Source of the DNA: Nautilus pompilius
Taxonomy: Eukaryota; Mollusca; Cephalopoda; Nautilida; Nautilidae
Assembly: GCA_018389105.1 (NCBI GenBank)
Contig: JACATO010002730.1
Span: 2,834,501 to 2,898,500, forward strand
Length of the DNA: 64,000 nucleotides
Direction: 5' to 3'
Part shown: one piece after another, positions 36,617 to 51,428 of the stretch
How the letters are laid out: each line of letters starts with the position of its first letter
Position numbering within the stretch: the first letter of the stretch is position 1
The notes under the pieces: model-generated
What the model was told of the DNA's origin: nothing
The model's database searches: none
What the model saw: the letters and a program-made list of their open reading frames with translations, nothing else
Translations under genes and position numbers: made by a program

Positions 36617-39600
36617 GTATATTAAATTTGTATTTGTTTTATCGAACTTTCGTTTTAATTATTTATAAAATGTCTTTATTGTAAGTTACCCAAAGTGTAT
36701 ATTTCGCTTTGTATTTACGTAATGGCCACTTTTTAATCAGACAGTTATACTCTATTGTTTGATCAATAGATAGAAATATATTTGTTGCTTCATCATAGTT
36801 TTCCCCTATTACATACTTATTTATTGCTCGACAGTATGCTTTTTGAGAAATTTTGTGTGTTTTGTATAACAACGAGAAGTATATTTAATTTAAAAGGAGG
36901 AACCCTTTTGAATAAGTGAAAATCGTTTCCGCACTCAACATGTACACATAAATAATTTTAAAAAAAACAGTTGTTCTACTGTCTACAAGTGAAGTTGGTG
37001 TACAAAATTAGCAACCAGTGAATTCTAACTCCAGAGACAAATACAATTTTCCTGAGAACTTTCTAATTTGAACGTTTTTATGGGCTATACAAACAGTGAA
37101 GTTCAATATTCTGCTGAACTTTTCGAAGTGTGACAAATCTTCTGTAATCTTTAAAATGTGACATTAATAAATTTGATCTCCGCATGTAAAGATATTTAAT
37201 TTAACAAGTACGGACGACAAAAATCATTGCAACAAATGAAAGTAATAAATAATTTTGTAATACATTTATTGATGTACTTAAGATAGATTACTTTTATTAA
37301 TCTGCTACTATAAAGCATTTTCTCCTTTGTTTTCCTTCAATAACTTTGCAAAGATGATAAAGAATCTGGCTTTGAACAAAAAAATGTTTTCAATATTTCA
37401 TTAAAAAGTAAAATAAAAATGATTAAATGCCATTAAGATAAACAAACTTGAAATGCATTTATTATAGAATTGTTGTTAGAAAATGATAAAATTCCATGTT
37501 TAGATATGATATAGTCACTTTGTCGCAATGTCTCGTGTGCGAGTATATGCGTCATTTGTAGATCATTAAGTCATCATGGTAGATACTGCTTTCCAGTTGA
37601 AAAATACACAAACGATGATTGGATTTGAAGAATTATTCAGTGCTGGAAAGACTTACATTGGCTTCTGCAACTCAGAATTTAACACCTTCCTGTATAATTT
37701 CATTTCATTATTATTAAAACGATTTTTAATAAAAGTTGATGTCAGTAAGTTGACAGATAAAACAAAACAATATATAGTTTTTGTAATTTTATTTATAATT
37801 TATAAATAATCTTTATGTGACAAAAATATAATGGGCATGACCTTTATTTTTCTTTTTTGACTTTTATGTTTCTTGATTATTGTCAACCTATGTGTACTGA
37901 TTAAATCGTTAAACTTTGTGCAGATAAACAAGCGTACGACAGCATGTGAATATGTTCTCTATTAAACAGTGAATCATAATATTCAGACGAAGTTGTATTT
38001 AAAAGAATTTTTCTCCATACCACATTGGAACTGACTGTGGTGATTAAATATGGAACTATGTTTTAATGCAAAAAAAAAAACACTTAAATGTAGTGATAGT
38101 GTTTGACTAATGCATACAGAAGTCTGTAGTATAAAAGCTCGATAGTATTAAATAAAAACTGCGAGTGTAGTGAAAGTTGCAGCCTTTTTCTATGTTTCTT
38201 CGCTTACACTTTGTCTGCAGCCAAATAAAAAGCCAAAGCAGATTTTTAGATGCTAATGGATGATATTAGCCTGTTGGCTTTGCAACTTTAATCTTTGAAA
38301 ACACTCTGTTATCGACACAAATCTTAATATTTGAGGCAACGTTGTCTGAAAAAATAGCTTTCTTAACAACAGTATCATTAATTTATGAAGAATGCTAAAA
38401 TCACTTTCTCTTTTAAAAAGAGATCTTTCTGCCTTGCTACTGATGAGAAAAAGTAACACCTTTTAATTGAATCTACTTTGTTATATTCATAATCTTAAGA
38501 TAACCAGATTATTTTCTGGAAGTCATAGTCTAATCTTTGTTTTAATCTATTCTGAATTTCTTGGTTTTGTTCGAAATATTTTTTATAATTTTAAAAAAAG
38601 TTTCCTGCTGAAGATGAATAGCAAACATTGAAAACCGCCATGATATTTTTACGCAGTCTCCCCAGTGCTATTAGCTTCGTGAACATTCTCAGCTTGGAAG
38701 CATTTGTCTTTGCGTTGCACTAGCCTAATATTTAGTCAAACACTCGCAATGAAAATCACGTGAGTTGAACCGATACGTATTTGTCGTTACAACGGCTCAT
38801 TATATTAATGTAAAAGGAACCGCATATTAACTTAAATGACGCAACCTGTGCAAAACATATGAAAGTGAGTGATATATTCAAGTTATTAAAACAACATTTT
38901 ACAACCAAATACCCAGTACATTATATTTTCATATACACATCGGGCATTATGATTATTGGTCTCGTACTATCCTCGAAAAAAAGTGGCAACAAATAAAAAT
39001 ACGAAGAAAACTTCTGTTGTAGCTAATGAAAATGCATGATTATTTAATATCTCATGTTAAGTTCACTGTAAAAATCAAATAACCTAGAACAGATATTGAT
39101 TTAAATACAATATCATTGTAGATCAACTGCAAAGTTTGGGTACGATGTGTAAGTATTGATACCTAGCGAATAATTAAACTTTTAAAACATTTTTTGGAGA
39201 AAAGATTGTAATCTGCTTTAAATATTTTTACTTTTTTGATTACATTGTTTTTTTCAAATAAAGAAATATCCTTTTGTTATTATGAACGATTTCGTTGTAA
39301 AAGAATGCTATCAAAATGTATTTCTAAATTGTGAAAGTAAATAATATATTCTAAGAAAATATTCCATTTAATACTGTTTAGCATACGAGTTCGATTCATT
39401 CATGGCTGGTTCGGTACTTTCAAATTTATATAAACTACTTTGGTGCTTTTCATTTTTTGTCAATGACTCAAATGAAATATGTCATTTGTAATTTATAGCG
39501 ATTAGTAATTATATTCCTTTGAAATAACTTTTCAACAATTAGATAAAATAGACTTTTAAATGCAGCAGTTTCCTTCATAGTGCAAAACGTCCATCCATGT

Positions 39601-42600
39601 TTAATATCTGCCAAACTGATTAATAACAACCATAAATTAAGACTTGAAGTTTTATGAAATCTAGCAAATTAAATTTTAAATAATTTTAATACTGTCTATT
39701 TGATTCAAAACTATAATAAAAACGTTATGATTATTTATATATAATTATATTTAAGTTTTATTTTAATTGATTCATCATCGTTATTTAAATGTCAGCTTGT
39801 AAAGTAAATAAATCCGAAAATCGTAGTATTTCTTTTAATATTTTAAAATACATTATAACTATCATTTTGTTTTCAAGTTAAAAAGGTATCATTTTTAAAA
39901 ACGCAGTGTTGATTATAATAAGGCTTTTAAGCATAGTACATAAATCATAACACATTTTTTTAAATGCTTTTATACTAATGCAATCTCAAACCAAAGAGAT
40001 TATACGTAATTTAATGTTTACCATTCAGACGAATGCGATTTTCCAAGTAATTGAGTTGTGGTCTTCTCTACATGCTCATGCTTGTTCGGCATGGACTTTT
40101 TTGGGTTCTTCGATTTCCAGTCACATTTAATCTAAACAATTTTGCTACTTTCTTTGTCCTTTGAAATAGGCGGTATTCGGCGCAAGTGGGCGCAGATGCG
40201 TGATTATGGACATCAAAATATTTCGTGTTTCTTGCACATCTACTAAATATTCTGGCGTAATATTAAATGTAGAATCATCATCATTATCGGCATCACATCA
40301 ACATCAAATTTTATTTGTGTTCCACAGAGTTAAGTTTTGGCTTCAGCATCGTTTTATGATTCTATCAGTGATGTTCGTTTTCTAGCAGTTGTTCATGCTG
40401 CTGACACGTTTGCATATAATGCGAAGTTATAGGCTTGTGTTAATACCGAAGACGTGCTGTTAAAAAATTGGATTCTCTGCATAAACCACAGTGGATTTCT
40501 GCCACATGATTACCGCTTAGCTAAAATAAACTAAACTTTAAGTCGAAATTACATATTTTAGAATAGTAGTATCATTTGGCTTTGCAAATCTTGAATATTA
40601 CTCATTCCAGCGTTAATGATCAGAGTACTGACGTATTAAAATATACTCAGGGAAGTAAGCAGAGAGGCAGCAAGTAATGTTTTCGAAATTTTTTGATTTT
40701 GTAACTAGACGCTTGCATATTTAATTTATTTAGAAACAAAAATATTCAAGCACTAAAATGGCAAAAGAAATCTGTTTATAACGATATCCGATAAAATTAC
40801 ATTTGTCGTGACACCTGTCGACAGCATGCTCAACGGCTAGACAAAATTCAGACATTTTTTTAATGCATCAAAATAAAACAAGTTTTCTAATTTTGTGCGG
40901 CGACTGTATGCTGCCAGATAACAGCCACAAAATTTTTGTAAGCAAGAAGGGTCAATAACAATCTGTGAAGTGAACGTTGTGTTTAACATCAACAGAAATG
41001 CGATAAAAATTATCAAACCGAAAAGAGTAGGCAAAGATGACGTCACAAGAGGTGGACTAGTCTGTACAGAAATTTCATTAGAACACACGCCAAAAATTTG
41101 TACAACGATGCGTACAATGCCTCAGATTTTGGGCTTAATGTCATTTCTTTTACAAACAAATCCGGATTATATTTGCATATATTAATGAGTAGATCCTAGT
41201 TTGCCGCCTTTCTCATAAATAGTCAGCAGTCTGCATTGCAAGACAGTATTATATAGTTTGTCTGGTGCAGTCCATGGTATGCTGCAGTTAAAACTAATTG
41301 TCGCACTCAGCCTGTGATCATGAAAAAAATCTGAGACCAGCAGTATGCAAGTAATATTAAGTACAAACGTCTCCCATTCACTTTCACAGTGATGTGAATT
41401 GCATCTGAAGTTTTAGCGGGATAGTGTTGGCTCTCAAACAGAAAATAGCACTTCGTTTACTGCCTGTCTGCGTATAATGACCCAAAATTTGTAACTTTTC
41501 GCTACAGATTCATCAACAACTTGCTGCAGAACTATATTAGCATCTCCGCAGCCAAGAAAAGACATATCTGCTCGTCCATGAACCGTAAATATTGTACATG
41601 TGCTATAAACAGATATATATATCTGATACCACCTAAGTAAAACGCTGATGTCATATGCCATTACAAACATCGTTTGGAAACTAGAACGTTAAAATATAAA
41701 CTGTTTCCATAGTTGCTGAATACTGAATCATCTGTTCAAAGCAAGTTAAGAACATTTTACATTATTTTAATTAAAATACATAATAGAATAAGGAAATTCT
41801 GGATGCTTAAGTTGCAAAACAAAACAAAAAATACATAATTAAAACGTGGCTACCATTTCATGTTTAAGTGAGAAAAAAACAACTTTATATTTAATTTATC
41901 AATTTATGTTACAGATTAAAAGGTCTTTTTGTATCCATTTTAATATAAACATATATATTTGACGGGAAGTTATAGATTAACTAATGTGAAACATATGTCC
42001 TTTTATATAAATTATTGTGATCAAAGGTTTAAAAAAATATTGTAAATTGTAATTTAATATAACTAGGTGCACTAGCAATTGATTAATTAATGAATCCGAA
42101 ATAATTTATTATTTGCATGTAAATTAATAAATGAAAGAGAAGAAAACTAACAGAAATAAATATACTTGTATTTTAGCAAAAATCAACATATCCAAAGGCA
42201 GTAAAACATAATTATATAAAAAAGCAAATAAATAGAATATGACAGACTATAATTATTAATATTTAACTTAATAAACTAAGTCCAGAATCAAGAAATACAC
42301 TGCCTTATATATAAAGAGTTAGAGAAAAGTAACAATATAGGTGATCATTTTAGGAAGAAGAGGTTTTTTAAAAATATTTTTTTAAAATTGTTCCGTCAGT
42401 AATTCTATGTAACATAAACTATTTTATTTTATCTAACGCTATAAATTATACATAAAAGCTAGATACATTAATTTTCCAGTTAAACAAAAATCCAGATAGA
42501 GAAAGTAATGAAATAATATATAATAACTGGTATTGTTGTAATAATAATATAATATACTTAATAGAATTATTTGATTTTATCTTTTAATAAATCAAAAAAA

Positions 42601-43980
42601 AATGTTCGGTTTTGGTAAATAAATTGACAAACATTTTATATTAATACGTTTAAGTTTTTTAAAAAAAATCATTTCAGCAGGAGAGCGTGGATAGATCAGG
42701 TTATACATCCCACACATGACACCATTGTGTGTAAGTCTTTCCTGCTATTTTGATCGAAAGAGCTGAAAATCTTTAACCAAGAAAATATAAACGATATCTG
42801 TCAGTATTATCTCGTTGCATTAATTAAATTTGAATGAAACAGAACACGAAGTATGGAAACAAAAATCTATTTGAAGGAGAAACAGAGATTGGGATTTCTA
42901 AAAAAAAAAATGTCGTGGTTAGTATAATATGAAATTAAATATATATATATGGACTAACAATGAAAGATGTTATTAACGCTTGAAATGTTAATAAACAAAT
43001 CAGGTAAAAATTATGTTGAAACTACCTGATAATGATTGACCTAAACAGTCATGTATCTTCATGTATTGGTATCATCATGAATGTGGAGGATGACCTAGAA
43101 CTTTCCGTAATCAAGCTAATGTGTTGAATACTAGAATTGGTATCAAAAATGTAAAAATGCTTAAACTTACTTTCGCATCACAAGGTGTTTTATGTACTCA
43201 GAATATTGAATGATTGAATGAGAAATTTCTAAACATCACATCCAAAAGATTCCTACTAAGATAAATTGCAGCAGAAAATGAATGAGAAAAAAGAGAAGGA
43301 ACGCCCTTATATTTATGGCAGCAAGCAAGAAGAATAGATACTTTAGTCCATGAAATCATAGCTAAATGGAATGGCGACGGAAAAAAATCCAATCTCTGTT
43401 TACAGAAAAAAAGCGTCGTAGATTTCCACAACTGAATAACTCTGTTCATTAGCTATAAAATATGCCATTAACCGATTCAAGCAAAGCTTAGAAGCTCCAT
43501 TAGATAAAAATTACATGTAAATTAGAAACTAATAAATGCGGGAACAGGCTGTTGAGTTGAATCAAGGTTTAAAATGTTTTTGTTCAACACATAATGTATA
43601 TGTCCGGCGAAAGATGGCCTTTCTCTGATTCAGCTTGCTGTTTTAACAGTAGAGCAGATTTTTGCCTCCCTCAGAATGAATAAAAAAGAGATATTTAGAT
43701 AAATAATGTTCCATATTGTACCAACTGGTGCTCCAGGTAATAATCGGATAGTTTTTCTTCTAAACAAATTATTCAAAGCATTTTCCTAATTTATGAACTC
43801 AAATGAAAGCAAGGGGCATCAAATATTTCCGCAAAACATCGTGTTTCCTACTTAGTCAGGGAACTTATCAATCATTTGTGTGATGAAATCAACAAATGAA
43901 AAATCTACAATAACTTTCCAGAATAATTTGACGTCAAGTTATTACAGTGCTTTTTGCTGAAGAGAACAGAAATTAAAACA
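36615..43980. other. AT-rich DNA, no recognised gene
   Basis: More than 7 kb without a feature I can support. Frames such as 37576-37809 and 43198-43449 lack known domains and fit chance in AT-rich DNA. Slightly richer patches at about 40020-40470 and 40830-41200 could be old repeats. Confidence 0.45.
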
Positions 43981-43984
43981 AAGG

Positions 43985-44640
43985 GTAGAATGAAATTGTT
44001 TATACAGTACTTCGTTTAATCACCCTTTCCCACAAACGTTTTTATCATATTTGACATTGATTCGATGAGATTTTGAGATTTTGTATCACAATCTATACCA
44101 GGCATCTACATTTTCGTGTCACAGCTTTCCTTAATTCATTTATATTGGCAATATGTAGACTATCTGTTATCAGCTGACGATCTAGATGCTTCCATGCGTG
44201 CTTTATTGTGTTTATGTAATACTTTTGGCTATCTGGAAAGACACTGTATGACCAGGCCTATTGAAACGTTTTATTCTTATTGGAAAATATAAAGGTTCCT
44301 TATGTGCTACGCGCACATTATTTGTATCCATGCCGGTATAAATAATGTTTGATCGCTATCTGTCATATTTTTGCTTTACAGGCTGTACCAGCTAAATAAT
44401 CGTGACCTTGATTGCTGGCTGTCGATCAGTGTCACGTTCATTCATTTCATGGTGCCCCTGTTGATGTCCTTCCAGTTCGTATTTCAGCAGCAGTGATATT
44501 AGCCTTGGTAATCTAGCGATAATATTGGCCAAAGATCCATGAAAAATGTTAAGATCTTTGACAATCCATTGCTGACACTGACAAGATTGTGTAGGCAGTT
44601 TAATACAACAAACAGGAAGGTTTGGGAGAACTGCTTATTT
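43985..44640 (-). pseudogene. Tc1-like transposase remnant
   Basis: Two ends of a Tc1 transposase survive on the minus strand. Near 44570-44450 is a decayed N-terminal helix-turn-helix (WIVKDLNIFHGSLANIIAR). Near 44260-44000 is the C-terminus, with a degraded INTIKHAWKHLDRQL, matching the NPIEHAWDxLxRQ family motif, and then NINELRKAV and a NLIxSM-like segment. The middle with the first two catalytic Asp residues is missing. Several stops and frameshifts are present, and I could not locate inverted ends. Confidence 0.65.
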
Positions 44641-45890
44641 TAGGTGCTCTTGCACAGTGGTTATCTGCTTACGGAGATGTCTAATGAAAACTAAAATATG
44701 CAAATTTAGATCAAATACATTCATTTTATCGTGACCAAATTAATATGGCATGGCACTGCGATGTCACAATGAATCGGAGCTATGCTAATACAATTTAAAA
44801 GGCTTTAACACCTAACTGTTCTGATACATTAATTATCCGAATGATATGAATCTTAAGAAAAGTATAAATGAAAACCAGAGACAGTTATTTTCATAGACTG
44901 AACTTGAAATAGACATAAAATAGCTAAGCACAGCAACAACAATTTTTTTTTTAAATACGTTTTCTTATTTACAATGTAAAATCAGTAAAAATAAATGAAA
45001 ATCTGCAAACTTACTTGTCGTGTAGTTACTTTTTTCTTTGCATCCGATCTCAGAGACAGCTGTATTTAAGATGAAGTAAACGGCTTGATCATTTGTTCTG
45101 CTGTAAAAAAACTCGATAGCAAGAAAAAAGTTTGACGGAACAATACCAAAAATATATAAATTGCGTTGGCTAATAAAATCAAAGAAAGGAAAATATTAGA
45201 CCAATATTTAATTTAATTAAACATGTATTCACAGTTTAATATTACTCCTCATAATGATGATATGAAAAAACAGTAAAGTAACCACTGAACCGATTGTACT
45301 TGTGGATTAAAAATTTGCAATAATCATTCAACAATATAAGAGTTTGATAAAACCTATTTATCCTATGTTATGGTGGCCAACAGAGAATGATTGTAAAATT
45401 TTAATTAAAAATATCGTATTATATTCTTGGATGCCACAGATATATTAAAAGATAAAAAAAACATTAACAGTGATTGACTGAAATTTAAAATTATATTAGT
45501 TCCAATGGGATTAAAGCTTCCGTATCATTTAGGTAGAAAATATAGCATAATTTTAAATAGTATGCAGAATTAAATGTATCAAAAAGTTAACCAAATATTT
45601 TAAGTTTATTAGATTTTTTTACATTTATACTATTATTTAATTCTCAACAGCAAACATGTTAGTTAATGATTTTTCGTTCTTAAAAATGGTTTACATAAAG
45701 AAAAATATAACATTCCTTTTTAATATACTTGTTCCAATCGTACAAAATCTCTTCATTTAAAAATTATTTCTTTAAAGATATAAAAGTTAAAAATTGGAAT
45801 AATCTAATAAATCAAAATTTTATATTTTTGCACTATAAAATTCCGAACAATTTTCTTCGAGCTTAAAACAAACCAAATTTTACAATAATA
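44641..45890. other. AT-rich DNA, no recognised gene
   Basis: Nothing recognised between the Tc1 remnant and the mariner element. Confidence 0.5.
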
Positions 45891-47162
45891 TCAGGTTGTT
45901 ACAAACGTTTTGTCTGATTTTACCGTAACAATGAGGCATTATATCGTTGCTGAACGTGAAGTTGATTTATCAAATTTGCATTACAATTAGTACACTTCTG
46001 ACAACGAGATAAAAGCGCATTTATACCATTTTGAAAAAATCTGGATTTATCATGTAGTTAAACTGTTAGAAGGCAGTTCTAATTGCTGCTTTTTTAGAGA
46101 AGGATTTCATATGGAGGAAGCTGTCGAGGTGTTTCAAAAGGTGGTAATCTTTTGCAGAATGGTATGGTGAATAAGCTGGGTTAATGAGACCTTTGTACCT
46201 CAAAGTGTTCAGTTTCTGAACACGAGTCACTTTTGAAAGAAGAGGACGATCATTGTCGTGGGGCAGGATTGGGCTTCGATTCAACCATGCCGGCTGTCAT
46301 TGGGAGAGTTTCTGATGAACAACGTCTAATTCACGACAGTATCTTTCAGCTGTGTTGGTTTCGCCAATTTGCAAGACGTTATAGAGGATGACAGCATTTG
46401 CAGTACACAGAGTGACCATGACCTTTTTTGGGTGGAGGCTGGGCTTTGGAATGTAGTTAAGCGCCTTGTCTCTATCGAGCCACTGTGCTGATCGTTTGCA
46501 ATTGTCGTAAAGGATCCATTTTTAAACACATGTAATCATTCGATCAAGAAATAGGTTATTTGCGTTTCTTCCAACAAGCGAAGAGCAGATCTGCAATTGA
46601 CGATTTTTTTGTTGTTCATTCAACTCAGGAGGCACCCACTTGTAAAGTTTTATCACCTTCCTGATAGCATCAAGATGCCGGGAAACAGTTGCAGTGTTTA
46701 CGTGGTTCTCCAGAAATTTCTCGCACTGTTTTACTTGGATATGCTTCAAATGAGGCTTTCAGACGGTCGTCATCACAGTTAGAAAGACGTTCGCTACGTT
46801 CATTATCTTTGAAGCTCACATCTTCTGATCGAAACTTTGCAAACCATTGTTGTACTGTGCGTTCATTTGTTGTGTCCTCGTCCGATGCTTGCTCAATGGT
46901 ATGAGTTGCCTCGCTCGTTTTGTGGCCTAGTTTGAACTCATGGAGCCATATGGCAAAAAAACGTTTCTATCAATGCTTCACTCAGAACCCTGAAACACAT
47001 CTATTTTATGATTTTTAAACAGGTAGGTTTTTCAGAAGGTATGCCAAATCACACGCTACAAATATATATATATAACTTATCCACATACACCTTCACAAAC
47101 ATACAAAAAATTACTCCAAATTAACATAATATAATACAAACAAAACGTTTGTAACTACCTTA
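45891..47162 (-). mobile_element. Mariner element, full length but dead
   Basis: The left end reads AGGTTGTTACAAACGTTTTG (starting at 45893) and the right end, read inward, AGGTAGTTACAAACGTTTTG. A TA lies next to each, though the exact boundary is uncertain by two bases. The length of about 1.27 kb is that of a complete mariner. Confidence 0.85.
45955..46985 (-). pseudogene. Mariner transposase (cecropia/Hsmar1-like type), degraded
   Basis: In minus-strand order: TNERTVQQWFAKFRSED, DDDRLKASFEAYPSKTVREI, VSRHLDAIRKVIKLYKWVPP, QICSSLVGRN and FLDRMITC, then a damaged DEKW position. Next come AQWLDRDKAL-like text and VMVTLC, then PILPHDNDRPLLSKVT with the second Asp, and SAKDYHLLKHLDSFL with the third Asp (SPTDYHFFKHLD in the family). 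Every major segment is present but spread over three frames with stops. The WVPPELNE and HDN..RP signatures place it in the cecropia/Hsmar1 side of mariner. Confidence 0.9.
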
Positions 47163-50100
47163 TGAATAAATGTATATATTATTTAATTCTGGAAAAATAA
47201 GTAGATTTCAAACAATCTTGTTTTGATAATTATCATTAAAAGCAAAGCATTTAATGTTACTAAATGAAATCCTTATTAGAAAAAATGACATGTTTAAAAC
47301 TTTGTTTTTTTAATATTTTGTATATAATCTTCAGTTTTATTCCTTTTTTTATCTGTTCTTTTTTCAGAATATATTGGATCAATTTTTTCTAGAATACTAT
47401 TTAATACTATTTTAAAAGTAAGGGAAAAAGCAAATGCATCAAACACGTAAAGAACAAAATAATTTATTTGTGTGTCTTTAGTTCGTTGTAATCTTTTTTC
47501 TCGAAAGAAATTCACTACCAACAACTAAAATAATTAATATTTTAACAGTGTTTTTAGTTTGTTGATTACTGGCGTAAAATGTTTGACTTTTGATATTTAC
47601 AACGTTAATTTATTTATGCCGTTAATATGATTTGTCTCTAGCTACACAGTTGGTAATTAAGTCTGACAGTCACTTTATAATTGAATACAAATGTATTGCT
47701 TTTGTTTTATTTTTTTTTTCCTTGGCGTTTTAGCGTCTTTGCTTGCAGACAATATTTTAGTCGTCATGGACTGGCAGGTCCATGTCAATATCCAAGTGTG
47801 AAATGACAAGCTTTTTCAAGACATTATAACGTACTGAAAAATATTTCAAGTGCAACAAAGAATGAATGGGGCTGGTCAACTTTTAAATAACTCAATAAAA
47901 GTACGTGTTGATTTTGTAATCAGAAATATAAGTAAAAAATATAAGTAAATTATATTGATCTCAGCGTGAATCTAGACTCGTGGCGTAGCTTCATATCCAC
48001 GAATGTGTTGAAAATTATTTTTAACGATATGATATATATATAAATATATTAACATAGGAGTGTTGCATTTAACTACCAGGTAAATTGAACGACAAAAACA
48101 ATATGAAAACCTTGAGTCCGAATAAAAGCGATTTTTAAAAATAGTAATATTTTTCATACACAGTTGACAGTGTTATAAAGACAACTCCTTCAGAGCAGCA
48201 AAACTTCCATTGCGTATGGGAAGCTCCCTCGCGATCAATTTGTAAATTTCTTCTCTGATTTAGCTTTATTTTAGTTTATAAATGTATTTTAAAATTTCAG
48301 CAGAAAAGTCTTAACGCCTGGCTAGTAACGTTTACAATTGAGCACAAACGTACATGCATCTCTAAGTATTCTCACTTTCTTTGATTCCGCTAATAAATAT
48401 CTCCATCCTTAGGAAATCAATGAAAGGAATTTGAAACACCCCTAAGTAAAATTTTTTCATAGGAGTGATCGTGGCTGGTTTTAACAAGAGTAAATTGCTA
48501 AAACATCAGTTATGCGTAATTAAAAATACAGCAAGGTTATCACTTTCTTGATGCACATTGGAGGATCAAAGCATATGACTTCGATTATAGCCTTACTATA
48601 CGTTTATCTAGGGATTACTAGTGCTGTAAAACTTACCGTTGCAAAATCTATTCACTTTCACTCTGCAATGATTTCCATTAAATATTATATAATATAATAC
48701 ATATAGAAATCCTTAGGTATAATTAACAGGTAATTTGTCTCTATAGCTAAATGTTAGGAAATTTAAAATATTCACCTACAAATTTAAGTGATCATCTGAA
48801 GAGGATCAGAAATTACGCATTTTGCAACTTTTTTCTCTTGTTTTTAGATATAGGTGGTACAATGTCAGTGGGAATCCCTGCACAACGTTGATGATTTCAT
48901 TGCTTTATTCAGCTATCGTATTAAACTGATTTATTTCTACTTTCGTTAGTCGCACCTACCAACAGGTATGTGATGAATAATTCTAGTTTTTCCAATATCC
49001 TTTTCGCAAAATAGATGCCTCTTTCCATAATCATATCAGTATATGGAAAACCATCTTTATTCTCCTGGTAACATTTGGAATTTTAAAAAGTTAAATCGTA
49101 AACGTTAATTAAACTCAGAAAGAAACAGGCAAAAATCTATTAAGATGATTTATTTTTATCATATATTTTTCTTAATGATATTATTTAAACCTGGCAAAAA
49201 CAATAGTGCGTTTTTAATCCTTATCAACATACGTTCGTATATTTTTATGTTGAGATTACCTGATAAGAGAAACAAATGCAAGTATATTTAATATAAAAGG
49301 AAAAAGGAATGTCAATTTGACAGTTATGCAGTATATATATATATATGAAAAGACAATTTAACAAGTTTGAATAAGTTTTGTTTTCATAAAATGTCGATAA
49401 AACTGAATTTATTACCAATTTTAATGAAATTACATCTCTGAGTTATTTTCTTATTTTTCAAGATACTTTTAATTAAAAAAAACATTGGACTGAATCTTTC
49501 TAGAAAATAGTTTAATTTTAGTTTTCTTGTTTTAACAAATACTCGAGAAAAAAACGCACTTTAATGTGTCAAAAATATCATATAGTTTATCATTATTAAG
49601 AAATGGTAATAGATGCTGATGCATACTTTATTTTGATTCAGTAGATCGGTAGACGTGGGTATTTTGCGTAATTTGTCTTGGCAGTACGACAGTTAATCTA
49701 GTTCATACATCTTATATCTTGTGCCATTATAAGGTACCATTATTCCATGTGGCTGTCTTTATTTGTGATAACACGCTAAATGGCAATGAGTATAATATAA
49801 TTGACATAGAATGCTTCTGTCACAATGGTGGTCAAAATCCAGAAAATTCCTGAAAACAAGCATGAAAGATCATCCACATATTAATACCATTGCACTTTAA
49901 AATGTTTACCTGATTAATTCTTATATAACACAAAAACGCACTTTAGCGCTAGTGCTTAATCGTTTTTGAACACAGAAAGAAGTATCCAACAAATCGGATT
50001 TCAAGTGACCAGAATCTTTCAATAACATCAATTTAAGTATTTCCTAAAAAATTCTTTCGTTTTCGGTTTGTGGTAACATTTTAAGGAAAGACGTCGTAGT

Positions 50101-50340
50101 GCTAAGACCCGTCGCGTGTAAGTATAGATTTTATCCCCTCGCAGTGGCCCTGAACACCGCTGGGGGCACTCACACAGCGTTTCCGGTTAGTAGCTAGACC
50201 GAGTCATGTGATGCTGGAATTTGCTTGTCTCTCCTCCTGCGCTTCCTTCTCTTGCATTTGTTACCCATTCCTTTTGTCTCCACCTGTTGCTCTCGTTCGC
50301 TTCAGCAACAAGCTATATTTCTGCCCAAATGTTCTTCTGA
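47163..50340. other. AT-rich DNA, no recognised gene
   Basis: No supported feature. The GC rises from about 50090, just before the pogo-like fragment, and that stretch may be its untranslated leader. Confidence 0.5.
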
Positions 50341-50344
50341 ACCA

Positions 50345-50800
50345 TGGCCAAAGCGTTGGAAAAGTCTTTCGAATGAAAGTAGCAAAAAAGTGTTTGATCA
50401 TAAAGAAAAACCGGAAACTTTAAAAAAGTTGGAAACGGAGGTGCCTGCGTAAGAACTGATAAAAAATATGTTGGCATAACAACGATTTATGATGTAAGAT
50501 ATGCAAGAAAAGATTTAAAACATTAGTCTCTTATTACTGATACCAGGACACGCTGAGGAGAAAATGTTTAGTTGAACAAAGATAAGATCAGAGGAATACG
50601 AGAAAGTGAATATGGCAACGTACAAGTGGTATAAACTACAGAAAGTGAATGGAGTTTCTGCGTATGGCATTGAAATGCGTGAGTCGACACAGTTTGCCAG
50701 ATTAATGAACGTGGCTGGCTTCATTCGCAGTGCAGATTGGTTGTAGAAATTTCACAGGAGACATGAAATATCGAACAGAAGAGTTACGAATGGAAGAGCT
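50345..50800 (+). pseudogene. Pogo/Tigger-type DNA-binding region, frameshifted
   Basis: AKRWKSLSNESSKKVFDH and ETLKKLETEVP resemble the first helices of the pogo/Tigger N-terminal domain. After a frameshift, KYVGITTIYDVRYARKDLK (about 50466-50518) matches the usual YGVGKTTIYDIRK motif. A CENP-B-type second domain follows: EEYEKVNMATYKWYKLQK, VSAYGIEMRESTQFARLM, then GFIRSADWL-stop-KFHRRHEI, matching the ASDGWLxRFKxRHGI signature. No DDE catalytic domain follows, so only the DNA-binding half is present. A host gene domesticated from such an element is unlikely given the stops. Confidence 0.7.
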
Positions 50801-51235
50801 AGTGAATAAGCTGCATTTCACGCCTGAGCTCCCTTACTGTATCATGGAGAGGGAGAAGAGTGACCTAAAGTAACTTCCCAGCTACAAATGGCAGAATAGC
50901 GAGGTAAGCGGCTCTGTACCATACAAACCCACTGGTATCTGCCAAGCCGAACTTCAGATACAAACGATTAGTACAGCATATATATTCTTAAAATTATATG
51001 AACTCTACACTACTGTATATATATTTTACTGTACAGTATTCTTAATTCTTTTTTATTCTGTTTTTTTTTTTCTTTTATTTACTCTTTTTACTAGTAACCA
51101 GAATTATCTCCTAAACATAATGGCCTTGCACACATTATTCAATTAGTAGAGGAACTGCTGTGCTTAAGGTTACCTTACGGATCACTTTTTTTCAGATTCA
51201 TATATTAGTAAAACACTTGAAGAAGAAGTAGTATA

Positions 51236-51288
<53 letters not shown>

Positions 51289-51355
51289 TAATATAATAAT
51301 AATAATAATAATAAATAATAATAATAATAATAATAATATAATAATAATAATAATA

Positions 51356-51428
<73 letters not shown>

